Shown here: piece by piece, positions 1 through 8,290 of the stretch
Numbering within the stretch: position 1 is the stretch's first letter
Layout of the letters: each line of letters begins with the position of its first letter
Source of the DNA: CAZMGV01 sp964621525 [NCBI: uncultured bacterium]
Lineage (GTDB): Bacteria; JAGRBM01
Length of the DNA: 64,000 bases
Direction of reading: 5' to 3'
Assembly (NCBI GenBank): GCA_964621525.1
Contig: CAZUMS010000002.1
Span: 224,707-288,706, forward strand
Program-made: the position numbers and the translations under genes
The notes under the pieces: generated by a model
What the model was told of the DNA's origin: nothing
Seen by the model: only the letters and a program-made list of their open reading frames with translations
Databases searched by the model: none

Positions 1-2
1 AC

Positions 3-494
3 CCGTGCCCCTGCGGCTATCTCGGGGACGCTTACCACGAGTGCACCTGCACGGTGGAGCAGATCCGCCGCTACCGGTCGAGGATCTCGGGCCCTCTGCT
101 GGACCGCATCGATATCCAGGTGGAGGTCGGCGCCGTGCGCTACCGGGATCTTGCCGATACGCGCCGCGGGGAGGATTCGGCTACGGTCAGGAAGCGCGTC
201 GTCACCGCGCGGGAACTCCAGGGCCGCCGGTTCCAGAAGAGCGGCCTCCATACGAACGCCCGCATGACGCCGGCGCTCCGGCGCGAGCATTGCGCCCTCG
301 ACAAGGAGGCCGAGCGGCTGCTGGAGCGGGTCGTGGACCGGCTGGGCCTGTCGGCCCGGGCGTATGACCGGATCGTGAAGGTGGGCCGTACCATCGCCGA
401 TCTCGACGGGGCGGCAGTAATCGGGGCGGCGCACCTTGCCGAGGCGGTGCAGTACCGCTCGCTCGACCGTCCGCTCCGTCAGGAGGCGGCGTAA
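3..494 (+). CDS. comM: ComM/YifB-family Mg-chelatase-like AAA ATPase, C-terminal part (5' truncated by window edge)
   Basis: The reading frame is open from base 3 and reads PCPCGYLGD, then a C-x-C pair, then RYRSRISGPLLDRIDI. This is the block that follows the AAA core in the YifB/ComM family. The rest, ending EAVQYRSLDR, matches the C-terminal Mg-chelatase lid. The family is about 500 residues and only the last 163 are here, so the Walker motifs lie upstream of the window. In naturally competent bacteria ComM is a branch-migration helicase acting on incoming DNA; that role is inferred from the family. The ATPase identity is firm, the exact cellular role less so. Confidence 0.88.
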   Translation, partial: PCPCGYLGDAYHECTCTVEQIRRYRSRISGPLLDRIDIQVEVGAVRYRDLADTRRGEDSATVRKRVVTARELQGRRFQKSGLHTNARMTPALRREHCALDKEAERLLERVVDRLGLSARAYDRIVKVGRTIADLDGAAVIGAAHLAEAVQYRSLDRPLRQEAA

Positions 495-517
495 CCATCA
501 GAAAGGAAGAAGCGACG

Positions 518-997
518 TCACATGGTCGAAGCGGGCAGCTTGTTGCGGCTTCCGCCGAGCCACCAGGTCAGCTTGCCGGACCAGACGTTGAGAAAATTGC
601 TGCGGCTGAGGAACGGGAACAGGGGCTTCCGGCGCACGCCCATCTTCCAGGCGAGCCGGTTCAGTTCCTTGTTGTCGGTATGGTACCCGAGTCCTTCCCG
701 CAGGGCCGAGACGGCTCGCTCGCGGTCGCCGGTCTCGAGGCAGGCGGTAACGAAATTGGCGACGAGCGCCGGCTGCTGGACCCCGGCGGTAGCGGCCTTT
801 TCGCACATGCGGAGGCCCTCGCTGACATCGGCGGCGGTGAGCACCATCGTGAGACCGAGATAGGAGTATACCAGCGCATCCTTGGGATAGTTCTGGTGAA
901 GCTGACGGAGAATCTTCAACGCGTCATAGGCATGACCCGTGCGTATATAACGCACGGCGGTCTGGATACGGTCGTGCTTATCTCGCAGAGCGTCCAT
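518..997 (-). CDS. Small TPR-repeat protein
   Basis: This 159-residue soluble protein has no signal peptide. It shows about three helix-turn-helix repeats of TPR type near residues 8-41, 42-75 and 76-109 (GHAYDALKILRQLHQNYPKD is the clearest, followed by YSYLGL and ALVANFVTACLETGDRERAV). The C-terminal 45 residues are basic and aromatic (FPFLSRSNF, TWWLGG) and are not TPR. The ATG at 997 was chosen over an upstream one because a GGGGGAGAAGAG purine tract sits just before it. Small TPR proteins are often scaffolds, and one of this shape may relate to type III chaperones or pili. No partner can be named. It converges on the ComM-like gene. Confidence 0.7.
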   Translation of the reverse strand: MDALRDKHDRIQTAVRYIRTGHAYDALKILRQLHQNYPKDALVYSYLGLTMVLTAADVSEGLRMCEKAATAGVQQPALVANFVTACLETGDRERAVSALREGLGYHTDNKELNRLAWKMGVRRKPLFPFLSRSNFLNVWSGKLTWWLGGSRNKLPASTM

Positions 998-1143
998 CGG
1001 CGTCTCTTCTCCCCCGGTCTCTTGTGGGATTATTATTCGGCTGCCCGGAGATGGAATCAACCGGATTTACCGGAGTTAATTTGTGCCTGTCACAGTGCGG
1101 CATGTACCGATAGAGGCAGGGCTGCCGGGAGTCTTGAGAAAAC

Positions 1144-1617
1144 ATGGACAAAGTCACGCCATTCATGTGGTTCAACGACAATGCCGAAGCAGCGGTGAAT
1201 CTTTACATGTCGCTCTTTCCGGATTCGAGGATCCTGGAGGTGACCCGGTATGGGCAGGGTGCGCCTTTCCCCGAAGGCACGGCTATGACCGTAACCTTTC
1301 AGCTTGCGGGCCGGGAGTTGATCGCCCTGAACGGCGGCCCTTATTATCAGCTGAACGAGGCGTTTTCGCTCTCGGTGAGTTGCGACAGCCAGGAAGAAGT
1401 CGACCGCCTCTGGGAAAAGCTGGGAGAGGGGGGCAGCTATCAGCAGTGCGGCTGGCTGAAGGACCGGTTCGGGCTTTCGTGGCAGATCGTTCCCCGGGTG
1501 CTGATCGAACTGCTCCGGGATCCTGACCGGGCGAAAGCGCAACGGGTGACGGAGGCGATGCTGAAAATGGTGAAGCTGGATATCGGGGAGCTGAAACGCG
1601 CCGCTGCATGCAACTGA
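1144..1617 (+). CDS. VOC-superfamily PhnB-like protein (3-demethylubiquinone methyltransferase-type fold family)
   Basis: This 157-residue protein opens with VTPFMWFNDNAEAAVNLYMS and continues FPDSRI, the signature start of the PhnB/3-dmu-9_3-mt branch of the vicinal-oxygen-chelate (glyoxalase/bleomycin-resistance) superfamily. The middle block (TVTFQLAGRELIALNGGP, then NEAFSLSVSCDSQEEVDRLW) and the end (DRFGLSWQIVPRVL) also fit. Family members are paired beta-alpha-beta modules of uncertain substrate; the methyltransferase name is historical and should not be read as an activity. It starts a same-strand run with the SRPBCC and GFA genes, which suggests small-molecule or stress handling. Confidence 0.8.
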   Translation: MDKVTPFMWFNDNAEAAVNLYMSLFPDSRILEVTRYGQGAPFPEGTAMTVTFQLAGRELIALNGGPYYQLNEAFSLSVSCDSQEEVDRLWEKLGEGGSYQQCGWLKDRFGLSWQIVPRVLIELLRDPDRAKAQRVTEAMLKMVKLDIGELKRAAACN

Positions 1618-1654
1618 CCGGGGACGAGATACCGGAACTGGACGGGAGAAGAGA

Positions 1655-2224
1655 ATGAGTGAAACGGCAGAAGGTCAATCGAAACTCTGGGTATATGTGG
1701 CGGGTGCTATTGCGGCCGTTATTGCCGGAATTTGTGTCGCGGCATCGTTTCAACCGGAAGATTTCCGCATTGTCCGGTCGGCGACGGTGAAGGCCCCGGC
1801 CCCGGCGGTATTCGAACAGGTGAACAATCTGAGAAACTGGGACAGCTGGTCGCCCTGGGCCCGGCTGGACCCGTCGATGAAAAAGACCTTTACGGGACCG
1901 GAGGCCGGAGCAGGGGCCAGCTATTCATGGTCGGGTAACAGCGATGTGGGCGAAGGCCGCATGACCATCACGGAAAGCCGTCCGGGAGAGCTTGTGGCGA
2001 TGAAACTTGAGTTCCTGAAGCCCTTCGAGGCGACCAATACGGCAGAGTTCACGTTTCAGTCCGATGGGGAGAAGACCACCGTCGCCTGGGCGATGTCCGG
2101 AAAGAACAGCTTCATGGGCAAGGTGTTCAGCCTGCTGATGAACATGGACAAGATGGTTGGCGGGGATTTCGAGAAAGGGCTCGCCAGCCTGAAGGCGATC
2201 GTGGAGAAACCATCCGTGCCGTGA
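1655..2224 (+). CDS. SRPBCC (polyketide cyclase/START-like) protein with N-terminal membrane anchor
   Basis: This 189-residue protein has one hydrophobic segment near residues 9-30 (LWVYVAGAIAAVIAGICVAA), then an SRPBCC domain. The domain opens with DFRIVRSATVKAPAPAVFEQ and NLRNWDSWSPWARLDPSM and ends in the long helix with DFEKGLASLKAI. SRPBCC domains form a deep hydrophobic cavity for lipids or other small ligands; the ligand cannot be read here. The single anchor suggests the domain sits at the outer face of the inner membrane. The start has a strong ribosome site (GGGAGAAGAG). It lies 37 bases after the VOC gene and is probably co-transcribed with it. Confidence 0.8.
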   Translation: MSETAEGQSKLWVYVAGAIAAVIAGICVAASFQPEDFRIVRSATVKAPAPAVFEQVNNLRNWDSWSPWARLDPSMKKTFTGPEAGAGASYSWSGNSDVGEGRMTITESRPGELVAMKLEFLKPFEATNTAEFTFQSDGEKTTVAWAMSGKNSFMGKVFSLLMNMDKMVGGDFEKGLASLKAIVEKPSVP

Positions 2225-2273
2225 GGCAGGGTGGGATATTTGCCCGCCAGAGAAAACAGTCAGGGAGGATTCC

Positions 2274-2624
2274 ATGGCAAAGCAGACAGGCGGATGTCAT
2301 TGCGGAGCGGTCCGCTTCGAGGTCGAGGGCGACCTTTCAAAGGTGATCGAGTGTAACTGCTCGATTTGCTCAAAGACGGGGACGTTGCTCGCCTTCGTTC
2401 CGGCGGCACAGTTCAGGCTCCTCTCCGGTGATGACTGCCTGTCGGACTATCAGTTCAACCGGAAGGTGATCCACCATCTGTTCTGCCGGAACTGCGGCGT
2501 CCGTCCATTCGCCAGGGGAATCGGCCCCGGAGGACAGGAGATGCGGGCGATTAACGTCCGGTGCCTCGATGGCTTCGACCCTGTAAACTTCACGGTCACG
2601 CAGTTCGACGGCAAAAGCCTGTGA
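2274..2624 (+). CDS. GFA/CENP-V family zinc protein
   Basis: This 116-residue protein carries the GFA cysteine pattern: C8-x-C10, C27-x-C29-x2-C32 and C71-x2-C74 (motifs GGCHCGAVRFEVEG, ECNCSICSKTG and FCRNCGVRPFARG). These cysteines bind two zinc ions in the family. The family is named for glutathione-dependent formaldehyde-activating enzyme, but most members have no proven activity, so the substrate is unknown. It is full length for the family. AGGAGG lies seven bases before the ATG. It closes the VOC-SRPBCC-GFA run. Confidence 0.88.
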   Translation: MAKQTGGCHCGAVRFEVEGDLSKVIECNCSICSKTGTLLAFVPAAQFRLLSGDDCLSDYQFNRKVIHHLFCRNCGVRPFARGIGPGGQEMRAINVRCLDGFDPVNFTVTQFDGKSL

Positions 2625-2728
2625 ACCCGGGGCCGCCGGAATTCAGCCGCAAGAACCGGAGTGTGCGGCTCCGCAGGCGGGAGTATGGTCATCCTCGTGA
2701 AGGGCGAACCGTTCGAGGAGTGCCGTGA

Positions 2729-3802
2729 ATGCAAGCTGTAAGAATAGTGGACCAGTCCGATTCCCGCTGGCAGGCCCTTGCCGATCGTGACCGGGCCGCC
2801 GACGGCCGGTTCGTCTATGCGGTGAGAACGACCGGTGTCTATTGCCGCCCATCGTGCGGAGCGCGCCGTCCGAGACCCGAGAACGTACGCTTCTACCGGA
2901 CGGGTTCAGACGCCGAACGGGCGGGCTTCCGGGCCTGCCGGCGCTGCCGTCCGGACCGTGAGCCTGAGGGTTCCCGTCAGGATGCCGTCATTGCCGGCCT
3001 CTGCCGCTACCTTGAAAGCAGCGGCGAAATGCCCTCCCTGGAAGCCCTCGCTACGCGGGCGGGCATGAGCCCGTGGCAGCTTCACCGGGTATTCAAGGCC
3101 GCGACCGGTCTCACGCCAAGGGCTTATGCCGCAAGCTGCCGCGAGGGGCGGATGCGCTCGGCCCTGCGGCGCGGGACGTCCGTTACCCGTGCAGTGTACG
3201 AGGCGGGTTATGGCTCAGGCAGCCGGTTCTATGAATACTCGGACGCGATGCTCGGCATGACGCCGCAGAGGTTCCGGAGCGGGGGGAGCGGCGAGACGAT
3301 CCGTTATGCTCTCGGCCGGTGTTCACTCGGCCATCTGCTGGTCGCCGGGGCGGGCCGGGGGATTTGCGCCGTTGCACTCGGGGACAGTCCCGCGGTACTG
3401 GTGAAAGAACTCCGTTCGAGGTTTCCGGAGGCGGAAATAGAGAAGGCAGGGGAAGGCTTCGCCGGAACTGTGGCCGAGGTGATCCGTTCCATCGAGACGC
3501 CCGGCCGGGGGGCCGGCCTGCCTCTCGACCTCAGGGGGACCGTTTTCCAGCGGCGGGTGTGGGAAGAGCTTCGCCGGATTCCACCGGGCGAGACGGCGAG
3601 TTACGGTGAACTGGCCCGGCGCCTCAAGGCCCCTCGCTCCATCCGGGCAGTCGCCGCCGCCTGCGCGGCAAACCCGGTTGCGGTGCTCGTGCCGTGTCAC
3701 CGGGCGGTTCGCTCGGATGGCAGCCTTGCCGGCTACCGGTGGGGGCTTGAACGAAAGCGGAAGCTGCTCGCGGCCGAGGGACGCAAGCGGAAGCGGGGCT
3801 GA
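2729..3802 (+). CDS. ada: Bifunctional Ada: alkylation-response regulator and O6-methylguanine-DNA methyltransferase
   Basis: This 357-residue protein has the full Ada layout. The N-terminal zinc domain has C39, C43, C70 and C73, with the same spacing as the ligands of E. coli Ada, whose first cysteine takes methyl groups from phosphotriesters. An AraC-type helix-turn-helix follows at about 90-185 (MSPWQLHRVFKAATGLTP and AGYGSGSRFYEY). The C-terminal methyltransferase domain has the suicide cysteine C323 in PCHR. It repairs O6-methylguanine and, once methylated, activates the adaptive response. GGAG precedes the ATG. An Ada-box target was not found upstream by eye. Confidence 0.95.
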   Translation: MQAVRIVDQSDSRWQALADRDRAADGRFVYAVRTTGVYCRPSCGARRPRPENVRFYRTGSDAERAGFRACRRCRPDREPEGSRQDAVIAGLCRYLESSGEMPSLEALATRAGMSPWQLHRVFKAATGLTPRAYAASCREGRMRSALRRGTSVTRAVYEAGYGSGSRFYEYSDAMLGMTPQRFRSGGSGETIRYALGRCSLGHLLVAGAGRGICAVALGDSPAVLVKELRSRFPEAEIEKAGEGFAGTVAEVIRSIETPGRGAGLPLDLRGTVFQRRVWEELRRIPPGETASYGELARRLKAPRSIRAVAAACAANPVAVLVPCHRAVRSDGSLAGYRWGLERKRKLLAAEGRKRKRG

Positions 3803-3819
3803 TCCTGAAAGGAAATGAG

Positions 3820-3895
3820 TGGCTCCGGTGCCTGGGCTCGAACCAGGGACGGGCGGATTAACAGTCCGCTGCTCTACCAACTGAGCTACACCGGA
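3820..3895 (-). tRNA. tRNA-Asn (GUU)
   Basis: Read on the minus strand, this 76-base gene folds as a perfect cloverleaf. The 7-bp acceptor stem is TCCGGTG with CACCGGA; the D-arm stem is GCTC with GAGC; the anticodon arm is GCGGA-CTGTTAA-TCCGC, giving anticodon GTT; the T-arm is CCTGG-TTCGAGC-CCAGG. The discriminator is G and CCA is encoded. It lies alone between ada and the quinone oxidoreductase. No clear promoter or terminator was seen, though a TCCCGG-AAA-CCGGGA hairpin lies at 3908-3922 on its upstream side. Confidence 0.98.
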
Positions 3896-4070
3896 GTAGC
3901 CGGATGCTCCCGGAAACCGGGATGGCTGAGGCCGTCTCTAGTAGCCAGAAGACGGGGGCAGGGCAAGAGGGGTCTCGGGGGAATTTTTCCTCTGGATACG
4001 CCCGTTTCCCGTGGTTACGATCCGCCCCGTCCGGCGCGGGACCGCCGCCGCCAGAAGGGGCCTTTGAGAC

Positions 4071-5045
4071 GTGAAAGCCTGGCAAGTGACCAAATGGTGT
4101 GAGCCGTCGGAGATGAAACTCGTGGACATTCCCCCGCCCAGCCCCGGTGCGGGTGAAGTCCGCATCCGGAACGGCGCTGCCGCACTTAATTTCTTCGACA
4201 TTCTCCAGGTGCAGGGGAAATACCAGCAGAAACCGCCGTTCCCGTTCACGCCGGGCGGTGAGGTGGCGGGCACTGTCGAGGCGCTGGGGCCCGGCGTCTC
4301 TTCGCTCAAGGTTGGCGACCGGGTGATGGCGATGGTGAATACCGGGGGGTATGCCGAAAGCACGGTCGCCTACGCCGATGCCTGCTACCGGATTCCGGAC
4401 AAGATGAGCTTCGTCGAGGCGGCGGCCATGCCGATCGTCTATCAGACCTCCTATTTCGGCCTGCGCTACCGGGGCCAGCTGAAAGCGGGCGAGTGGCTGC
4501 TTGTTCATGCCGCCGCAGGCGGGGTCGGTTCGGCGGCCGTGCAGATCGGCAAGGCCATGGGCGCGAAGGTGATCGCCTGCGTGGGCGGAGAGGACAAGTT
4601 CCCTTTCTGCCGCGAACAGGGGGCGGACTTCGTGCTCGACTATAAACAGGCGGGCTGGGTCGACAAGGTGAAGGAAATCACCAGCGGCCGTGGTGCGGAC
4701 GTGATCTACGACCCGGTAGGCGGCGATATCTTCACGGCCTCGACCCGGTGCATCGCCTTCGAAGGCCGCCTTCTCGTGATCGGCTTCGCGAGCGGGAAGA
4801 TCCCCTCCATCGAGGCAAACCGGATCCTTCTCAAGAACATCGCCATCGTCGGCCTTCACTGGGGCGAATACCGCAAGCACAACACCCGGCTTGTCGCCGA
4901 GGCCCAAGCCGATCTGTTCAGGATGTATACCGAGAAGAAGATCCGCCCCGTCGTCCAGAAGAGCTACACGCTGGATACGGCCATCGAGGGGATGACGGAT
5001 CTGGCTGAGCGGAGGGTGCTCGGCAAGAGCGTGATCGCGTTCTGA
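4071..5045 (+). CDS. NADPH:quinone oxidoreductase-like zinc-free MDR family protein
   Basis: This 324-residue medium-chain dehydrogenase/reductase has a GroES-like N-terminal half, a Rossmann fold with AAAGGVG at about residues 147-153, and the quinone-reductase block ADVIYDPVGGDIF. The catalytic-zinc and structural-zinc cysteines of alcohol dehydrogenases are absent, which fits the quinone reductase/acyl-CoA-modifying branch. It likely uses NADPH to reduce quinones or alpha,beta-unsaturated carbonyls in the cytoplasm. The start is GTG. It converges on the adenylate cyclase gene with 12 bases between the stops. Confidence 0.88.
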   Translation: MKAWQVTKWCEPSEMKLVDIPPPSPGAGEVRIRNGAAALNFFDILQVQGKYQQKPPFPFTPGGEVAGTVEALGPGVSSLKVGDRVMAMVNTGGYAESTVAYADACYRIPDKMSFVEAAAMPIVYQTSYFGLRYRGQLKAGEWLLVHAAAGGVGSAAVQIGKAMGAKVIACVGGEDKFPFCREQGADFVLDYKQAGWVDKVKEITSGRGADVIYDPVGGDIFTASTRCIAFEGRLLVIGFASGKIPSIEANRILLKNIAIVGLHWGEYRKHNTRLVAEAQADLFRMYTEKKIRPVVQKSYTLDTAIEGMTDLAERRVLGKSVIAF

Positions 5046-5057
5046 CGGAAGCCGGGG

Positions 5058-6728
5058 TTACTGGCGGCGCATCAGTTTCGAGTCGGTGAGCACGTTCGGG
5101 AGCTGGTCCATCTCGTGCCAGAGGACTTCGTAGGCTCGCGTGCCGCCTTCCTTGCCCTTCAGCTTGAGCAGGCCGACGTCCTTCAGGCGGTAGAGGTGCT
5201 TCACCCGGGCCGCCGTACTCTCGCCAATCAGGACGCCGTTCTTCGGAGCGACACTCTCCAGCCGCTGGGCCGTGTTCACCGTGTCGCCGATGACGGTGTA
5301 CTCCATGCGCTTCGTCGAGCCGATATTTCCCGCGATAACCGGGCCGGTGTTGACGCCGATGCGGATCTTGAACCGCTTGGACTCGTCCACGTTCCGCATA
5401 TAGTCCTCCAGCCGCTTGAGCATTTCGATGGCCGCCGCGACGCACAGGGCGGCATCGCCTTCGTGGCTGATGGGCGCTCCCCACAAGGCCATAATGGCAT
5501 CGCCGATAAACTTGTTGATCGATCCGCGGTGCCGGAAGATGACCTTGGTCATTTCCTCGAAATAGCCGTTCAGGAGGAAAGCGATTTCCGCCGGACGGAA
5601 CTTGGTGGACATGGAGGTAAAGCCCGAGATGTCGCTGAAGAGGATCGTGGCTTCGCGTTCCTGCGCGTCGAGGGAGGCCATCTGCAGATCGTTATTCTGC
5701 TGGAGCAGCATCTCGACCACGTCCGGCGAGTGGTACATCTCGAGTTTGGTCCGGACGACGGCCTCGTGGGCCAGCTTGTCCGTGAGCCGGACGTTGGCGA
5801 CGCCGATACCGACCTGGTTGGCAATGGCGGTCAGCAGTTCGAGATCGTTCTCGGAGAAAGCGCTGGCTTCGACATTATCGAGATAGATGGCACCGGATAT
5901 CTCGGTCCGTTCCCAGACCGGCACACAGAGGGCCGACCGGATGCTGAACCGGGCAATCGACTCGCCGGCCTCGAACCGGGGATCGTATTTGGCATCCGAC
6001 GTCAGGATACTCACCCGTTCCTTGATGACCTTGTCGAGGATCGTCCGGCTCACCCGGAATGGCTCGCCGCTGCTCCCCTGCGAGCGGGTCCGCCAGGTCT
6101 TGATCTCCGGCGTTCCGTCGGGACCCAGTATGAAGATTGCACCGCGTTCGGCGTTGATGACCTCGAAGATCAGGCCGAGGGCAGTCGAGAGGAGATCGTT
6201 CAGGTCGTTGTTGCCGTTAATCAGCCGCCCGATCTGGTAAAGAATGTAGAAATGACGGGTCTTGTCCTGCCCGCCGGTGTTGAACGGCTGACGTTTGCCC
6301 ACGAGGTCGTCGGGGGCGCCGTAGATATCCTTCAGCTTGTCGATGGAGAGCACGACCTCGCCGCCGGCAGCGGCAGGCTTTGCCGGTGCCTGGCCCGATA
6401 CATCGAACAGACCGTCGGGGACCTTGACGGGTTGTGGGGCAGGCGTCACTCCGTCTTCAAAGGTGATCCGTTCGCGGCCGACCGTCAGAACATCGCCGTT
6501 TTTCAGGACGACTTTCTGGATCCGTTCGTTGTTCACGAAGGTCCCGTTCAGGGAGTTGTTGTCATAAATCACCCAGCCGCCGCCTTCGCGGCGGATTTCC
6601 ACATGGCGCCGGGAGATCATGGTGTCCGGAATCTCGATGTCGTTGTCCGGCATGCGGCCGATCGAGACCAGTTCCTTGTTCAGGTCGAAAATGCGTCCAG
6701 GATCGTTGGCAAACACGAGCCGAGGCAC
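5058..6728 (-). CDS. FHA-GAF-class III adenylate cyclase
   Basis: This 556-residue soluble protein has three parts. An FHA phosphothreonine-binding domain spans about 1-95 (GR at 24-25, SRRH at 39-42, NSLNGTF). A GAF sensor spans about 160-315. A class III cyclase domain spans about 355-535. The cyclase has both metal aspartates (D366, D410), lysine K406 and aspartate D482 that favour ATP over GTP, and the transition-state pair N485/R489, so it should be an active adenylate cyclase making cAMP. It lacks membrane segments, so input probably comes through a phosphorylated partner and a GAF ligand. It lies downstream of gspLMN with its own candidate promoter. Confidence 0.92.
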   Translation of the reverse strand: MPRLVFANDPGRIFDLNKELVSIGRMPDNDIEIPDTMISRRHVEIRREGGGWVIYDNNSLNGTFVNNERIQKVVLKNGDVLTVGRERITFEDGVTPAPQPVKVPDGLFDVSGQAPAKPAAAGGEVVLSIDKLKDIYGAPDDLVGKRQPFNTGGQDKTRHFYILYQIGRLINGNNDLNDLLSTALGLIFEVINAERGAIFILGPDGTPEIKTWRTRSQGSSGEPFRVSRTILDKVIKERVSILTSDAKYDPRFEAGESIARFSIRSALCVPVWERTEISGAIYLDNVEASAFSENDLELLTAIANQVGIGVANVRLTDKLAHEAVVRTKLEMYHSPDVVEMLLQQNNDLQMASLDAQEREATILFSDISGFTSMSTKFRPAEIAFLLNGYFEEMTKVIFRHRGSINKFIGDAIMALWGAPISHEGDAALCVAAAIEMLKRLEDYMRNVDESKRFKIRIGVNTGPVIAGNIGSTKRMEYTVIGDTVNTAQRLESVAPKNGVLIGESTAARVKHLYRLKDVGLLKLKGKEGGTRAYEVLWHEMDQLPNVLTDSKLMRRQ

Positions 6729-6769
6729 GATGCTGTCCCCTCCGGTATCCCTCTTCCGTTAACGGACGG

Positions 6770-6799
6770 ATCATATCCGTTCCTGAGCGGTAAACCCAA
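6770..6799 (-). promoter_or_regulatory. Candidate sigma-70 promoter for the adenylate cyclase gene
   Basis: On the minus strand TTGGGT (6799-6794) is followed by 18 bases and TATGAT (6775-6770), a five-of-six match to the -10 consensus. It sits about 40 bases before the cyclase ATG. A 10-bp palindrome CCGTTAACGG lies just downstream at 6756-6765, where an operator could be, but that is only a possibility. Confidence 0.5.
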
Positions 6800-6816
6800 G
6801 GGCGGAGGGGCGGCGA

Positions 6817-7755
6817 TCAGCGATTGATCTGGGGGGAACCGGCCTGACCGACAACAAAGCCGGAGTAGGTGCCGCGGCCATCGTCCCGGAGCTTGAGGCC
6901 CAGGATCGGGCCGAACTCCTTGCGGGTATCCTCGCTCGGGGTGAACTTGATCTGGAGGGCGAGGCCCGACTGCTTGAACGGCTCGTTCAGGCGGAGCTTG
7001 CCGGAAAGGTCCAGATCCCCCATGGGGCCAGTCCCCTTGAATTCGGCAATGGTGAGGGTCCCTTCCGCGATTCCGGCCTTGAACGTCAGCGTGTCAAAGC
7101 GCAGCTCCGGCAGGGCGACCCCGCCGGTAATCAGATTCGCGATCCGGACTCCTGAGAAGGTGAGGTCGATGGCGCTTTCCGCCGACGGTGTCCGGGCCAG
7201 ATACTCGCCGATATTGCCGAGTTCGGCGGCCTCGTCCGTTGGTACTGAATAGGCGACCGTCCCGTCGAGAGTGAAGTCCATCTCCAGCGGTGGCTCATCG
7301 GCGTTCTTGGGTTCGAAGCGGGCGGGTTCGAGCCGCATGGCGTCGAAGGCGAGGGCAATCGTCGCATTCTCGCCGTCGATCTCGAACTGGCCGTCCATAC
7401 GGCCCCCGGCGTCCGGTTCCGAGATCAGGCTGATGTTCGTTCTGCCGCGAAGGTAAGAAAGAATTCCGGCCCGTACCCGCTGGCGGGCGAGCCGGAGCAG
7501 CGGCTGGGTGAACCCCTTGCGGGAATAGAAATCGAGACCTTTGAGGTCGAGGCCGCTCAACCGGTAGACAGCGGCCTCCTCGATCTTCACCTCCTTGCCC
7601 AGGGCCGCAGAGAGCTCTGCCTCGGCCAGCTGACGGATCCGGTCCGAAGGAAACTGCATCGCGACGAAGATGACTGTGAGGACGAGTCCCCAGAGGCAGT
7701 AGCCGGCGATCTTCAGGGCCAGCTTCTGGCGCGCCGTCAGGTTCCGGAGGTTCAC
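6817..7755 (-). CDS. gspN: Type II secretion system protein GspN
   Basis: This 312-residue protein has a short cytoplasmic N-terminus, one membrane segment at about 12-31 (ALKIAGYCLWGLVLTVIFVA), and a long periplasmic part. The periplasmic part has the repeated beta pattern of GspN (VKIEEAAVYRLSGLDLKGLD, MDFTLDGTVAYSVPTDE, GDLDLSGKLRLNEP). GspN is an accessory inner-membrane component of type II secretion in delta- and gammaproteobacteria; its role is poorly defined. It overlaps gspM by 4 bases (7752-7755), so translation is probably coupled. Assignment rests on position after gspL and gspM plus fold pattern. Confidence 0.8.
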   Translation of the reverse strand: MNLRNLTARQKLALKIAGYCLWGLVLTVIFVAMQFPSDRIRQLAEAELSAALGKEVKIEEAAVYRLSGLDLKGLDFYSRKGFTQPLLRLARQRVRAGILSYLRGRTNISLISEPDAGGRMDGQFEIDGENATIALAFDAMRLEPARFEPKNADEPPLEMDFTLDGTVAYSVPTDEAAELGNIGEYLARTPSAESAIDLTFSGVRIANLITGGVALPELRFDTLTFKAGIAEGTLTIAEFKGTGPMGDLDLSGKLRLNEPFKQSGLALQIKFTPSEDTRKEFGPILGLKLRDDGRGTYSGFVVGQAGSPQINR

Positions 7756-8288
7756 TCAGGCACCGCCACAGCTTCTTTTCCACAGAACAGGGAAACCTGA
7801 AAGCGGGAATCCAGCAGGTTGGCGTCGTCGAACCGCCGCCGGACGTTGAAGCGCCAGGCACGGTAAGCCTGAGGCGCCTTGTCGATGGCATAGAGGAAAT
7901 TTACCAGATTGACGATCGGGACCTTGCGTACCTCGATCTCGACCGACTGCTCATCCAGATAGTCGTTCTCCTGGGTCTGGAGCGGACGGATCGTGAGGTC
8001 GCTGATTCCCTCACGGCGGGCAATCCCTTCGATGGAACCGTAGAGGTTCCGGTCGCAGGTGGTTCCGGAGGGAAGCTTGATCGAGCCGATGGAGGCGTCG
8101 ATCTCCTTCATCCGGAGCCCGGCCCGCTGTATGACCTCGATATCCTGGTTTGCCGATTCGATCTTCTCGGCCAGCTGGTCGCGTTTACGCCCGGTGGCCC
8201 AGATAAACATCACAAACATGGTGATGAGGACCACGACCAGCATGGCGATGACGAGGGCTTTCTCGCGGGGTTGGAGGCGGTCAAACAT
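7752..8288 (-). CDS. gspM: Type II secretion system protein GspM
   Basis: This 178-residue bitopic protein starts MFDRLQPREKALVIAMLVV, with a membrane helix at about 11-32, then a coiled region (AEKIESANQDIEVIQRAG) and a compact ferredoxin-like periplasmic domain (ISDLTIRPLQTQEND, then EIEVRKVPIVNLVNFLYAI). This is the GspM/PilO layout. In the family it forms the inner-membrane assembly platform with GspL. It begins two bases after the gspL stop and overlaps gspN by 4 bases, which places it in one transcript with both. Confidence 0.85.
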   Translation of the reverse strand: MFDRLQPREKALVIAMLVVVLITMFVMFIWATGRKRDQLAEKIESANQDIEVIQRAGLRMKEIDASIGSIKLPSGTTCDRNLYGSIEGIARREGISDLTIRPLQTQENDYLDEQSVEIEVRKVPIVNLVNFLYAIDKAPQAYRAWRFNVRRRFDDANLLDSRFQVSLFCGKEAVAVPE

Positions 8289-8290
8289 GG

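Noticed and set aside
5115-6827. Long plus-strand open frame (570 codons) opposite the adenylate cyclase
   Set aside because: Antisense shadow of a gene with complete catalytic motifs; its translation is Asp/His/Val-rich and featureless.
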